From positions 186,001 to 250,000 of the forward strand of contig NZ_CP040709.1 in the NCBI RefSeq assembly GCF_005952805.1: a stretch of DNA of 64,000 nt, in the 5' to 3' direction. Within the stretch, counting starts at the first letter, position 1, and each line of letters starts with the position of its first letter. This stretch comes from Inhella inkyongensis (GTDB taxonomy: Bacteria; Pseudomonadota; Gammaproteobacteria; Burkholderiales; Burkholderiaceae_C). The position numbers were made by a program, and so were the translations under genes. Positions 46,689-54,840 of this stretch are shown here, in pieces. A model generated the notes under the pieces. That model was not told the origin of the DNA and searched no databases. It saw only the letters and a list, made by a program, of their open reading frames with translations.

Positions 46689-47299
46689 ACCTCGATCCCG
46701 ACTGGCCGCAGATCGACGGCATTGACAGCGCCGAAGCCCAGCTGCGTTACGGGCGCCATCCGGCGCTGTTTCGCAGCACGCTGGCACGCCTTTTGGAGCA
46801 GGCGCCCAGCCTGAACGAGCCGCTCGAATCGCCCGAACGGGCGGCCGACAGCGTGCACCATCTGCACCGCCTCAGCGGCACCGCCGCCACCCTGGGCGCC
46901 CGTGGCTTGCACGCCCAGGCCAAGGCCTTGGAGCTGCAGCTCCTGGCCGGCGATTGGCCGGCCGCCCGCGCGGCCCTGCCGACGCTTCAGCAGGGCTTTG
47001 CCGCCTTGCAGCGCGCCAGCGCTGCCTACCTGCAGCCTGCCGCACCAACGCCCAGTTCAGACCCCCTGCCCTGGCCGGCGCAGCAGCTGAGCGAGCTCTG
47101 CGAACTTTTGCGTCAGCGCAAATTGCGCGCCAGCGCGCTGTTTGAGCAGATCAGCCCGGCCCTGCGCAGCCGCTTGGGCGAAGCCGACTTCGCCGCCCTG
47201 CAGGCCGACCTGCTGGCGCTGCGCCACGCGGATGCGTTGGCCCGCCTCATCCGTTTACAGCCAGGCCCAAGCCAGGAAGACCAACGCGAGCCCCACTGA
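46685..47299 (+). CDS. HPt phosphotransfer protein
   Basis: 204 residues. Helical; HLHRLSGTAATLGARGLHA carries the phosphorylatable histidine (H61), with serine where the family usually has lysine two residues on. The C-terminal 90 residues (after PAAPTPSSDPLPW) form a second helical part I cannot assign. Third gene of the chemoreceptor/REC-GGDEF operon; no CheA is nearby, so the phosphate source must be elsewhere. Its last 45 bases overlap the convergent serine hydrolase gene. Confidence 0.8.
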   Translation: MNLDPDWPQIDGIDSAEAQLRYGRHPALFRSTLARLLEQAPSLNEPLESPERAADSVHHLHRLSGTAATLGARGLHAQAKALELQLLAGDWPAARAALPTLQQGFAALQRASAAYLQPAAPTPSSDPLPWPAQQLSELCELLRQRKLRASALFEQISPALRSRLGEADFAALQADLLALRHADALARLIRLQPGPSQEDQREPH

Positions 47300-48892
47300 G
47301 CCCACGGACTGCCAGCGCGCCTTGGCGCTGTGCAGCTGGTGGGCGGGCAGGTGGCGGCTCCAGACGCACGCCAAGACGCCTGTCAGCACCAGGGCGCCCT
47401 GCCAGAGGGCGTAGACGCTGAGCCCGTCCAGGCTGAGCGGCGGCAAGAAGCTGCAGATGAAGGCGGCCGAGGCCAGGGTGGAGAGGCCGGCCAGCCCGGC
47501 CTCCCAGCGGGACGCAAACGGACGGCTGAACGCTTGCCAGGCGCGTTGCAGCCGGCCGGTGGCGGGCACCCGCGACGCCGCGCTCGCCCGGCTGGCCCAG
47601 CCCTTGGCCCCCAGAGCCAGGCCGCTGGGCAACAGGGCCAGCAGCAGCAATTGCTGCACCGGCTTCCAGCCCGCCGCCTCGGGGGCATCGGTGCTCGGTT
47701 GCGGGTGGCGTGCATCCCACAGATGCAGGCCCAACTCATCGGAGAAGTCGCTCGCGCCACTGTTCGTCAGCACCACCACCGCCATGCCGCGCGCCAGATC
47801 CACACCGGCAAAGCTGCGCATGCCATAGGTGCCGCCGTTGTGCCAGGCCAGCGAGGCGGGCTCACCCTCCTGAGCGCCCAGCCGCGCCAGATGCCAATTG
47901 AGGGCCACGCCGCCGCTCTTCTTGCCGTACGGCGCCAGAGCCTGCGCCTGCGGGCCGCCCATGGCGCGCACCAGGGCCGGATGCCCTTCCAGTGCCGCCT
48001 GCAGCAGGCGCAGCGTGTCCTCCACGTTGGCGATGATGCCGCCGGTCGGTGCCCAGAACCGCATCGTCCAGGCCGGTACCGGCTGGCCCTTCTGGTCATG
48101 ACCCCGGGCCATGCGTGCGGCGTCGGCCGGTGCACCCACGCGCGTGTCGTTCAAGCCAAGCGGCCCGAGCAGGCGCTCCTGAACCAGCTCGGCATAACCG
48201 TGCTCCAGGTCCTTGCCGGCGCGCGCGGCCAGCAGCATGCCCAGCAGGGCCACGCCGGTGTTGGAGTAGGCGTAGTCGGCCGGCCCCTGGAAGTCCAGGC
48301 CGCGCAGATAGGCGTAGAAGTCCTGCACCGCGTAATGCGCATAGGGGTCTTCGGGGTTGCGGGCCATGGCCTTGATGAAGGCCCATTGGCGCAGCGGAAT
48401 GCGCGGCAGGCCGCTGGTGTGGGTGCTGAGCTGGCGCCAGGTCAGGGCGTCCAGCCGGGGGTTGCCGCGCAGGGGTTCGGGCAAGCGCCCGCCAAAGCTT
48501 TGAGCCAGGCTGTCGTCGACGCGCAGTTCGCCGCGCCGTTCGGCCTCGGCCAGCAGGGCGCCGGTGAAGCCCTTGCTGATGGAGGCGAGTTCGAACAGGG
48601 TCCGCTCGTCCACCTGCGGCCGCGCCGGATTGCCGCTGCGCCCGCTGCCCAGCACGCAGCGACCCTGCGGTGTGATCAGGCCCACCACGACGCCGGGCAC
48701 CACGCCGTTCGCAGTGGCTTGGTCCAGCAGGGCCTGCAGTCGCTCGGGGCGCCAGCGCGCGGGGGTTTCGGCCTGCTGCAAGGCAGGGCAGGGGGCGGCC
48801 GCACTGACGGCGGCAGCCAGCTGAACCGTGATCATGATTACGATTTTCCGTAATTGACGAACCAAGAAATTCATGAGGCTCTCGCGGGCCAT
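47255..48892 (-). CDS. Beta-lactamase-family serine hydrolase with membrane C-terminus
   Basis: 545 residues from ATG 48892. Signal peptide/anchor (FLVRQLRKIVIMITVQLAAA), then a class C beta-lactamase/DD-peptidase-like domain: SxxK as ASISKGF, YxN as YAYSN, HNGGTYG near the third box. Residues about 410-545 add four hydrophobic segments (LLLLALLPSGLALG, LSTLASAAFICSFL, WQGALVLTGVLACVW, VGLALVFLAWAWL). Probably an envelope peptidase or esterase. Start overlaps the arsR-type stop (TGATG), giving one operon; an internal ATG lies at 48874. Confidence 0.82.
   Translation of the reverse strand: MARESLMNFLVRQLRKIVIMITVQLAAAVSAAAPCPALQQAETPARWRPERLQALLDQATANGVVPGVVVGLITPQGRCVLGSGRSGNPARPQVDERTLFELASISKGFTGALLAEAERRGELRVDDSLAQSFGGRLPEPLRGNPRLDALTWRQLSTHTSGLPRIPLRQWAFIKAMARNPEDPYAHYAVQDFYAYLRGLDFQGPADYAYSNTGVALLGMLLAARAGKDLEHGYAELVQERLLGPLGLNDTRVGAPADAARMARGHDQKGQPVPAWTMRFWAPTGGIIANVEDTLRLLQAALEGHPALVRAMGGPQAQALAPYGKKSGGVALNWHLARLGAQEGEPASLAWHNGGTYGMRSFAGVDLARGMAVVVLTNSGASDFSDELGLHLWDARHPQPSTDAPEAAGWKPVQQLLLLALLPSGLALGAKGWASRASAASRVPATGRLQRAWQAFSRPFASRWEAGLAGLSTLASAAFICSFLPPLSLDGLSVYALWQGALVLTGVLACVWSRHLPAHQLHSAKARWQSVGSVGLALVFLAWAWL
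48839..48852. promoter_or_regulatory. Second copy of the ArsR-type operator
   Basis: TACGATTTTCCGTA, 12 of 14 bases identical to the palindrome at 49467-49480, sharing TACG-N6-CGTA. It falls inside the signal-peptide codons of the serine hydrolase gene, so it could act as an auxiliary or looping site. Confidence 0.5.
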
Positions 48893-49455
48893 CAGCCCAT
48901 GCAGGTGGTCAACAAGGCCAGCAGCGGTACGGCGCGCTCGCCCGGTACTTGGTAGTGGCCGCGCTGCAGGCTGCGCAACCAGCCGGCCGCTTGCAGGGCC
49001 TTCAGGTGATGGAACAGCTGGCCGGTGGTGCCCATGCCGTCCAGGTCCAGCAAATCGGCCGGGGTGCGCTCGCCGTCCAGACAGGCGCGCAGGATGGCCA
49101 GGCGCACCGGATGCGCCAGGGCGGCGATCACCGGCTGCAGGGCGGACCAATCGGTCTGCAGCAGGGCCTCGGTGCTGCGCTGCTGCTGCCAGGCCAGCCG
49201 GGCCCCGCTGGGCAGGGTGACATCGCCCACATAGAGCACGCTGCCTTGCCGCCGCCCCTGTGCACGGTCGCGCTGCTGCAGGCCCTCCAGGGCCCAGAAG
49301 CGATCCGCGGCTTCCGCGGTGTCAGACCTGTGCGCCGGCGCCTGGCGCGTCGCCTCGCTGGGCCCCAGGCGTCGCGTGAGCGCCTGCTCGACCAGCTCGG
49401 CAATGCGGGACTCCAGGGCGCTGGCGTCACGGGCGGGGGTGGGTTTGCGGGGCAT
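48892..49455 (-). CDS. ArsR-family winged-helix regulator
   Basis: 187 residues. Variable N-terminal half (about 1-105), then a winged helix: PVIAALAHPVRLAILRACLD, TPADLLDLDGMGTTGQLFHHLKAL (recognition region) and GWLRSLQRGHYQV. No obvious metal-binding cysteine pair. The gene precedes and overlaps the serine hydrolase; a palindrome 12 bases upstream of its start is a likely autoregulatory operator. Confidence 0.82.
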   Translation of the reverse strand: MPRKPTPARDASALESRIAELVEQALTRRLGPSEATRQAPAHRSDTAEAADRFWALEGLQQRDRAQGRRQGSVLYVGDVTLPSGARLAWQQQRSTEALLQTDWSALQPVIAALAHPVRLAILRACLDGERTPADLLDLDGMGTTGQLFHHLKALQAAGWLRSLQRGHYQVPGERAVPLLALLTTCMG

Positions 49456-49466
49456 GCGGCGAATAA

Positions 49467-49480
49467 TACGCTTTTGCGTA
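49467..49480. promoter_or_regulatory. Palindromic operator candidate upstream of the ArsR-type gene
   Basis: TACGCTTTTGCGTA, a perfect palindrome apart from the TTTT centre, 11 bases before the reverse-strand ATG. A near copy lies in the next gene, supporting a specific regulator. Confidence 0.6.
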
Positions 49481-49552
49481 GTTTCAGGCGCCAGCCCATG
49501 CGTTTGCGTTGCATCAAGACCCCGGTGCGGACTTTGGGTTGAGCGCCCCGCC

Positions 49553-49566
49553 TTGATCCGCTTTAA
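49553..49566. promoter_or_regulatory. FNR/DNR-type site of the norQ operon
   Basis: TTGATCCGCTTTAA, with one mismatch in the right half (TTAA for TCAA). TAGGCT at 49589-49594 is exactly at the -10 position expected for a site at -41.5. The bases TTGATCCGCTT recur in the 54773 site. Confidence 0.65.
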
Positions 49567-49625
49567 GGACGGCCCTCCCTCCCGCCCCTAGGCTGAGTTC
49601 TCATGCCTGCCTGCTGGAGAAAACG

Positions 49626-50447
49626 ATGCGCCCGACCCTGATCGCCAAGCCGACCCCCACCCAAGCTGTGGAGGGGCCGGCCTATCTGCCGCAGGGCAGC
49701 GAATGCGATCTGTTCGAGCAGACCCACGCAGCCCAGCTGCCGTTGTTGCTCAAGGGCCCCACGGGCTGCGGCAAGACCCGGCTGGTGGAACACATGGCGG
49801 CGCGCCTGGGGCGGCCGCTGATCACGGTGAGCGGCCACGACGATCTGGGTGCCGCCGACCTGACCGGCCGCTTCCTGATCGAGGGCGGCGACACGCGCTG
49901 GTTGGACGGCCCGCTGACTCGCGCGGTGCGCGAGGGCGCGATCTTCTACCTGGACGAGGTGGTGGAGGCCCGCAAGGACATCACCGTGGTGCTGCACCCG
50001 CTGGCCGACGACCGTCGCGTGCTGCCGCTGGACCGCAATGGCGAGCTGATCAAAGCCGCACCGGGCTTCATGCTGGTGCTGTCCTACAACCCCGGCTATC
50101 AGCATCTGCTCAAGGGGCTCAAGCCCAGCACGCGCCAGCGCTTTGTGGCCCTGAGCCTGAACTACCCCACGCCCGAGTTGGAGCAGCGCATCGTTCAGCT
50201 GGAGTCGGGCTGCAGCGCCGCCGTGGCCGAGCAACTGGTGCGCCTGGCCCAGGCCCTGCGTCGGCTGACCGAACACGATCTGGAAGAGACGGCCAGCACC
50301 CGCCTGCTGGTGATGGCCGCGCGCCTGCACCAGCGCGGCATGGCCCTGCCGGCGGCCGCGCATGCGGCCATCCTGGAAGCGCTGAGCGATGACGGCCCCA
50401 CGGTGGCCGCGCTGGTCGAGGTTCAAAGTGCCGTCCTCGGTGCCTGA
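49626..50447 (+). CDS. norQ: MoxR-type AAA+ ATPase, NorQ/CbbQ family
   Basis: 273 residues. Walker A GPTGCGKTR, Walker B IFYLDEVVEAR, sensor-1 region LSYNPGYQ, and the CbbQ/NorQ C-terminal domain (STRLLVMAARLHQRGM). NorQ works with NorD to insert or activate metal centres of nitric oxide reductase. GGAG precedes the ATG. Under a DNR-type site; followed by an unusual polyferredoxin gene and then norD, with no norC or norB here. Confidence 0.92.
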   Translation: MRPTLIAKPTPTQAVEGPAYLPQGSECDLFEQTHAAQLPLLLKGPTGCGKTRLVEHMAARLGRPLITVSGHDDLGAADLTGRFLIEGGDTRWLDGPLTRAVREGAIFYLDEVVEARKDITVVLHPLADDRRVLPLDRNGELIKAAPGFMLVLSYNPGYQHLLKGLKPSTRQRFVALSLNYPTPELEQRIVQLESGCSAAVAEQLVRLAQALRRLTEHDLEETASTRLLVMAARLHQRGMALPAAAHAAILEALSDDGPTVAALVEVQSAVLGA

Positions 50448-51351
50448 CCTGCAACGCCGCCGTCGCGCGCTGCAGCTGGGCTTTTTTGCGCTCTTCCTGC
50501 TCGCCCCGGCGCTGGACCTGCTGCGCTTTGACCTGCACGAGGCCCAGCTCTGGTTCCTCGGGCAGCGCTGGACGCTCGGGATCGACGCGTTCCGCGCCGG
50601 CCAGATCGATGCCACCCAGGTGGCCCTGAGCATCCTGCTCAAGGCCATCGTGCCAGCGGTGCTGACGGTGGCCGGCTTCCTCTACGTGGCCTATCGCTGG
50701 GGGCGTCTCTACTGCGGCTGGCTGTGCCCGCACTTCAGTCTGGTGGAGACCCTGAACGGCCTGTTGCTGCGCGCCAGCGGCCGGCTCTCGATCTGGGACC
50801 GCGAGCGCGTGCCCGGTCCGCCGCCGCAGCGCATCTACTGGCTGGCCTTCGGCGGCACGGCGCTGTTCTTCGGCTTCGTCTGGTCCATCACACTGCTGAC
50901 CTATCTGCTGCCACCGCGCGAGATCTGGGGCGGGCTGCTCAGCTTCAAGATGACGCCCAATCAAACCCGCTTCTTGCTGATCGCCTGGGGTCTGATCAGC
51001 GCCGAGCTGCTGTTTGCGCGCCATCTGTTCTGTCGCTTCGGCTGTGCGGTGGGCTTCTTCCAGAGCTTGGCCTGGATGGCCAACCCCAAGGGCCTGGTGG
51101 TGAGCTTTGCGCGTCCGCGCGCCGCCGAGTGCCGCGACTGCGAGCCCGGCCCCGACAGTTGCGAGCACGCCTGCCCCATGCGCCTGCGCCCGCGCAACAT
51201 CAAGCGCCTGATGTTCAGCTGCGTGCAATGCGGGCAATGCCTGGAGGCCTGCTCGGGCTCGCACGCCGCGCGCGGCCAGCAGCCCAATCTGGAATGGACC
51301 GTGGGCGTGGATGCGCTGCGCGAGACGCTCAAACAACGAAGGGGCGGGTGA
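50428..51351 (+). CDS. Membrane 4Fe-4S protein, NapH/CcoG-like
   Basis: 307 residues from GTG 50428, six bases after GAGG; GTG 50440 is the alternative. About five TM helices. Cysteine motifs: CGWLCPH, CRFGCAVG, CRDCEPGPDSCEHACP and CVQCGQCLEAC, giving two cytoplasmic [4Fe-4S] centres plus membrane CxxxC pairs as in NapH/NosR C-termini. Likely moves electrons across the membrane. Overlaps norQ by 20 bases and norD by one. Confidence 0.85.
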   Translation: MPSSVPDLQRRRRALQLGFFALFLLAPALDLLRFDLHEAQLWFLGQRWTLGIDAFRAGQIDATQVALSILLKAIVPAVLTVAGFLYVAYRWGRLYCGWLCPHFSLVETLNGLLLRASGRLSIWDRERVPGPPPQRIYWLAFGGTALFFGFVWSITLLTYLLPPREIWGGLLSFKMTPNQTRFLLIAWGLISAELLFARHLFCRFGCAVGFFQSLAWMANPKGLVVSFARPRAAECRDCEPGPDSCEHACPMRLRPRNIKRLMFSCVQCGQCLEACSGSHAARGQQPNLEWTVGVDALRETLKQRRGG

Positions 51352-53129
51352 TGGAAGAGTGGATCGGCGAGCGCTGGGACCGCTTCGTCACGCAACGCGC
51401 CAGCCGCGCCCACCCCGAGGCGGCAGTCGAGCTGCAAGCCATGCAGCGCCCGATTCAGCTGCTGCTGCATGCAGGCGGCGGCCGCGCCCGCCTGGCCCAG
51501 GCCGTGCCGGTGCGCGTGGGCGGCGAACGCACGCTGTGGCAACGCATGGCCGGCGCCGGCACGCGCGCGCCGCTGGGCCAGCTGGACCCCGAGGTGCTGG
51601 CCCTGCCCGAGACCCTGGACTGCTACCCCGAGGCCGCGCTCAACCGCGACCTCTACCTCTGGCTGGCCGCCCTGGCTGCGCAGCTGGACCCCGAGGCCGG
51701 CTGGCTGCAGGGCAATCTGGCCGCCACCCGGGCTGCGCTGGCGCAGTTCCCTGGTTTGCAGGCCCGCCACCGCCGGCTCATCCAGGCCGAGCTGGCGCTG
51801 CGCGGCCCCATCATCCATCCCGATGAAGCGCGGTTGCGACAAGCGCTGCAAAGCGGCCAAGCCGAGGGCGAACTGGACCCCAGCCAGATGGCCCCGGTGT
51901 GGTGCTGGCTGCGGCCCGTGGCCAGCGCGCCCGGCTCCGCCCGTCAGCCCGAGCTGGACCCGCAGCCCGGCGAAAGCCGCCGCAGCCAGGCCCTGGCGCA
52001 GCGCCGCCGCGTGCAGCGTCAGGCGGCCCAGACCTCATCGCGCCCCCCGCTGCTGCTGGGCGCCAAGACCGAGTGGCTCAAGACTTTTGCCGACCCCTTC
52101 CAGATCGACCGCGCGCAGGACGACCAGGACGATGGCGACGCCGATGTGGCCGCCGAGGAGTTGGAGACCCTCACCCTGGAGCGAGGCGGCCAGCGGCTGG
52201 CGGCCCGGGTGCGCTTCGACCTCGACCTGCCGGCTTCGAGTGCCGATGACGCCGTGGTCGGTGAGGGCGAATGGCTGCCCGAGTGGGACCCCCGCCAGCA
52301 GCGCCTGTTGCCCCGCAAGGTGTTGGCCCAGACCCTCGCCGCCCGCGCCCCCGCCGCCTGGAGCCCGGCCCCGGCCCTGCGGGTACAGGCCGCACAAATG
52401 CGCCGTCGCATGGAGCTGCAGCAGGCCGCGCCGCGCTGGTTGCGCGGCCAACGCGATGGCGAGGAAGTGGACCTGGACGCCTGGGTGCGCCATCGCAGTC
52501 ATCCCGTCGGTCCGGCCGCGGTCTTCGAGCGCCGCGTGCGCGGCCAGCGCGAACTGGCCAGCCTGCTGCTGGCCGACCTCTCGCTGAGCACCGACGCGCA
52601 CGCCAACAACGAACAACGCGTCATCGACGTGATCCGCGATTCGCTCTACAGCTTTGGCGAGGCCCTGGCCGGCAGCGGCGACGCCTTTGCGATGCTGGGT
52701 TTCAGCTCGGTACGCCGCAAGCTGCGCCTGCACGAACTGAAGACCTTTGACGAGGGCTGGAACGAGGCCGTGCGCGCGCGCCTGGGCGCCCTCAAGCCCG
52801 GCTACTACACCCGCATGGGTGCGGCCCTGCGCGCCGCCACCCTGCGCCTGCAGTCACGGCCCGAGCGCCAGCGGCTCTTGATCCTGCTGACCGATGGCAA
52901 GCCGCACGACCTCGATGGCTACGAGGGCCGCCTGGGCCAGGAGGACACCCGCGAGGCCGTGCAGGAAGCACGCGCCGCCGGCCTGCTGCCCTTTGCGGTG
53001 TCGATCGACGAATCGGCCCCCGAGGTGCTGCCCGGCCTGTTCGGCGACCGCGCCTGGACCTGGGTGCGCCGGCCCGAGGAACTGCCCCAGCGCCTGGCGG
53101 CCTTGTATGGGCAGCTGACCCGGCGCTGA
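51351..53129 (+). CDS. norD: NorD, von Willebrand A-domain activator of nitric oxide reductase
   Basis: 592 residues. Large low-complexity N-terminal part (Ala/Arg/Gln rich), then a VWA domain at about 390-580 with MIDAS DLSLSTD, a further threonine in GYYTRMGAALR, and LLILLTDGKPHD. The partner of NorQ. Start ATG shares a base with the preceding stop. Confidence 0.9.
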   Translation: MEEWIGERWDRFVTQRASRAHPEAAVELQAMQRPIQLLLHAGGGRARLAQAVPVRVGGERTLWQRMAGAGTRAPLGQLDPEVLALPETLDCYPEAALNRDLYLWLAALAAQLDPEAGWLQGNLAATRAALAQFPGLQARHRRLIQAELALRGPIIHPDEARLRQALQSGQAEGELDPSQMAPVWCWLRPVASAPGSARQPELDPQPGESRRSQALAQRRRVQRQAAQTSSRPPLLLGAKTEWLKTFADPFQIDRAQDDQDDGDADVAAEELETLTLERGGQRLAARVRFDLDLPASSADDAVVGEGEWLPEWDPRQQRLLPRKVLAQTLAARAPAAWSPAPALRVQAAQMRRRMELQQAAPRWLRGQRDGEEVDLDAWVRHRSHPVGPAAVFERRVRGQRELASLLLADLSLSTDAHANNEQRVIDVIRDSLYSFGEALAGSGDAFAMLGFSSVRRKLRLHELKTFDEGWNEAVRARLGALKPGYYTRMGAALRAATLRLQSRPERQRLLILLTDGKPHDLDGYEGRLGQEDTREAVQEARAAGLLPFAVSIDESAPEVLPGLFGDRAWTWVRRPEELPQRLAALYGQLTRR

Positions 53130-53202
53130 GGGCGAGCGGCAGGATCTCAAGCCCGGACAATCCCGCCCTTTCACTGCCGCCCCGCGCACCCATCTGGGCG
53201 CG

Positions 53203-53361
53203 ATGAACCTCAAGCTCAGCCTGCGGCGGCCGCTGTTCTATCTGCTGATTCCGGTGCTCCTGGTGCTGTGCTTCGTCGGCTTCCCGCCGCCCTTTGCGCC
53301 ACCGCCACGCACCCGCCCGGCGCAGGAGCAGAGTGAACCCGTGCGCAAGGAGGAAGACTGA
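53203..53361 (+). CDS. 52-residue single-pass membrane protein
   Basis: MNLKLSLRRPLFYLLIPVLL begins a basic N-terminus and one TM helix (about 11-27), followed by a proline-rich turn (GFPPPFAPPPRTRP) and an acidic tail. Positive-inside rule places the N-terminus in the cytoplasm. 73 bases after norD, 27 before paiB; no ribosome-binding site better than GGGCGCG. Unrecognised; could be a small Nor or respiratory accessory protein. Confidence 0.5.
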   Translation: MNLKLSLRRPLFYLLIPVLLVLCFVGFPPPFAPPPRTRPAQEQSEPVRKEED

Positions 53362-53388
53362 TACTGCGCGCCCTTTCAGGGAGACGCT

Positions 53389-54039
53389 GTGTACCAACCG
53401 AGCTACCACGCTCCGCCCGACAACGCGGCGCTGTGGGCACTGATCCAGGCCCATCCACTCGGCCATTGGGTCTGCCATACCGAGCAGGGCCTGCAGGCCA
53501 ACGCCATCCCCTGGGTGCTGGACCGCAGCGGTGAGCGCGTGCGTCTGCGCGGCCATGTGGCGCGCGCCAATCCGGTCGTGCGGCAATTGGCCGCCGCAGG
53601 CAGTCCCTCGGTGGTCTGCTTCGTCGGGCCGCAGGCCTACATCACACCGACCTGGTACCCGGGCAAAGCCGCGCACGGCAAGGTGGTGCCGACCTGGAAC
53701 TACCTGACGGCCCATGTGCACGGCCCGGCGCGGGTGGTGGACGACGCCGAGTGGCTGCGCCAGACCCTGGTCCTGCTGACTGCCGCCCAGGAAGGCCCGA
53801 CGGGTTGGCGGCTGGACGATGCGCCGCCCGACTTCATCCAAGGGCTGCAGCGCGCCGTGGTCGGCGTCGAGATTGAGGTCGATCGTCTGGAGGGGCGCTT
53901 CAAGCTCAGTCAGGATGAGGAGGCCGCCGACCGGCTGGGCACCCTCGGCGGCCTGCGCGCTCGGGGGCGCGGCGACGACCGGCTGCTGGCGGACTGGATC
54001 GAAAGCTTCCCCGCACGGGCTGGCGAACGCACGGCTTGA
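53389..54039 (+). CDS. PaiB-type FMN-binding protein
   Basis: 216 residues, GTG start after GGGAG. Split-barrel FMN-binding fold; family signatures MYQPSYH at the N-terminus, YITPTWYPGK and KVVPTWNYLTAHVHG. In Bacillus PaiB is described as a transcriptional repressor, but the fold is that of a flavin reductase, so the real activity is uncertain. Its last bases overlap the DNR site of the next gene. Confidence 0.9.
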   Translation: MYQPSYHAPPDNAALWALIQAHPLGHWVCHTEQGLQANAIPWVLDRSGERVRLRGHVARANPVVRQLAAAGSPSVVCFVGPQAYITPTWYPGKAAHGKVVPTWNYLTAHVHGPARVVDDAEWLRQTLVLLTAAQEGPTGWRLDDAPPDFIQGLQRAVVGVEIEVDRLEGRFKLSQDEEAADRLGTLGGLRARGRGDDRLLADWIESFPARAGERTA

Positions 54040-54049
54040 CCGGCATCAA
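54036..54049. promoter_or_regulatory. FNR/DNR-type site at the dnr-like gene
   Basis: TTGACCGGCATCAA fits TTGAY-N4-RTCAA completely. Its centre is 41.5 bases before the ATG at 54084, so class II activation would start transcription at the start codon itself. CACACT at 54072-54077 is the implied -10 (three of six consensus bases). Confidence 0.75.
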
Positions 54050-54083
54050 AGGCAGGACGGGCCGCAGCGCCCACACTGCCTCC

Positions 54084-54776
54084 ATGCTCGACGCCCGCCC
54101 CTTTGATGTGCCGCGCTTTCTGCGCCGCCAGCCGCTCTTCTCCGACATAGACGATGAGGCCCTGCAGCGCCTGGCCGCAACCTGCCAGTTGCGGCGGCTG
54201 GAGCGCGGTGAGATGGTCTTCCATGTGGGCGACCCCTGCGAGGCCTTCTTCATCACCGTGGTCGGGCAGGTCAAGCTGTTCGTCATCGCACCCAACGGCA
54301 ACGAGAAGGTGATCGAACTCATCGGCCCCGGCGGCAGCTTTGCCGAGGCCCTGATGTTTCTGGGCAAGCCCTGCCTGGTGAACGCCCAGACCTTGGCCGA
54401 CACCACCTTGCTGCTGGTGCCCCGTGAGGCCGTGACGCGCGAGCTGGAGGCCGACACCCGCTTTGCGATGCGCCTCTTGGCCGGCCTCAGCCGGCGCCTG
54501 CATGGGCTGGTGGCCGATGTGCAGGCCTATGCGCTGCAGTCGGGCATCCAGCGCGTGATTGGCTATCTGCTGCGCGATCAGGCGCCCGATGAAGAAGACG
54601 CCGTCACGGTGTCGCTGCCGGTCAGCAAGGCCACCCTGGCCTCACGCCTGTCGCTCACGCCCGAGTACTTCTCGCGCGTGCTGCGCGAACTGGAAGAGGC
54701 CGAGCTGATCCACGTGGACAAGCGCGACATCCACATCCTCGACCCGCAGCGACTCGCCAACTACCAGGGCGCTTGA
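54084..54776 (+). CDS. CRP/FNR-family regulator, DNR/NnrR type
   Basis: 230 residues. cAMP-receptor-like effector domain (about 20-130: [32 protein letters not shown]), long C helix, and a helix-turn-helix with [20 protein letters not shown]. It lacks the N-terminal four-cysteine cluster of FNR, as do the nitric-oxide-responsive DNR/NnrR proteins. Position between nor genes and an Aer-like receptor, and the flanking TTGA-N6-TCAA sites, support that role. A longer form from 54036 would put the operator inside the gene, so 54084 is preferred. Confidence 0.88.
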   Translation: MLDARPFDVPRFLRRQPLFSDIDDEALQRLAATCQLRRLERGEMVFHVGDPCEAFFITVVGQVKLFVIAPNGNEKVIELIGPGGSFAEALMFLGKPCLVNAQTLADTTLLLVPREAVTRELEADTRFAMRLLAGLSRRLHGLVADVQAYALQSGIQRVIGYLLRDQAPDEEDAVTVSLPVSKATLASRLSLTPEYFSRVLRELEEAELIHVDKRDIHILDPQRLANYQGA

Positions 54777-54786
54777 TCCGCTTCAA
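54773..54786. promoter_or_regulatory. FNR/DNR-type site upstream of the Aer-like gene
   Basis: TTGATCCGCTTCAA, perfect TTGA-N6-TCAA, overlapping the stop codon of the regulator gene. Centre is 61 bases before the ATG at 54841; a GACAGT at 54809-54814 is at the class II -10 position. Confidence 0.75.
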
Positions 54787-54840
54787 GGCGAGCGCTGGCG
54801 GCCCGGCCGACAGTCAGGCTCCCCTTCGAGGCGCGGCGCC

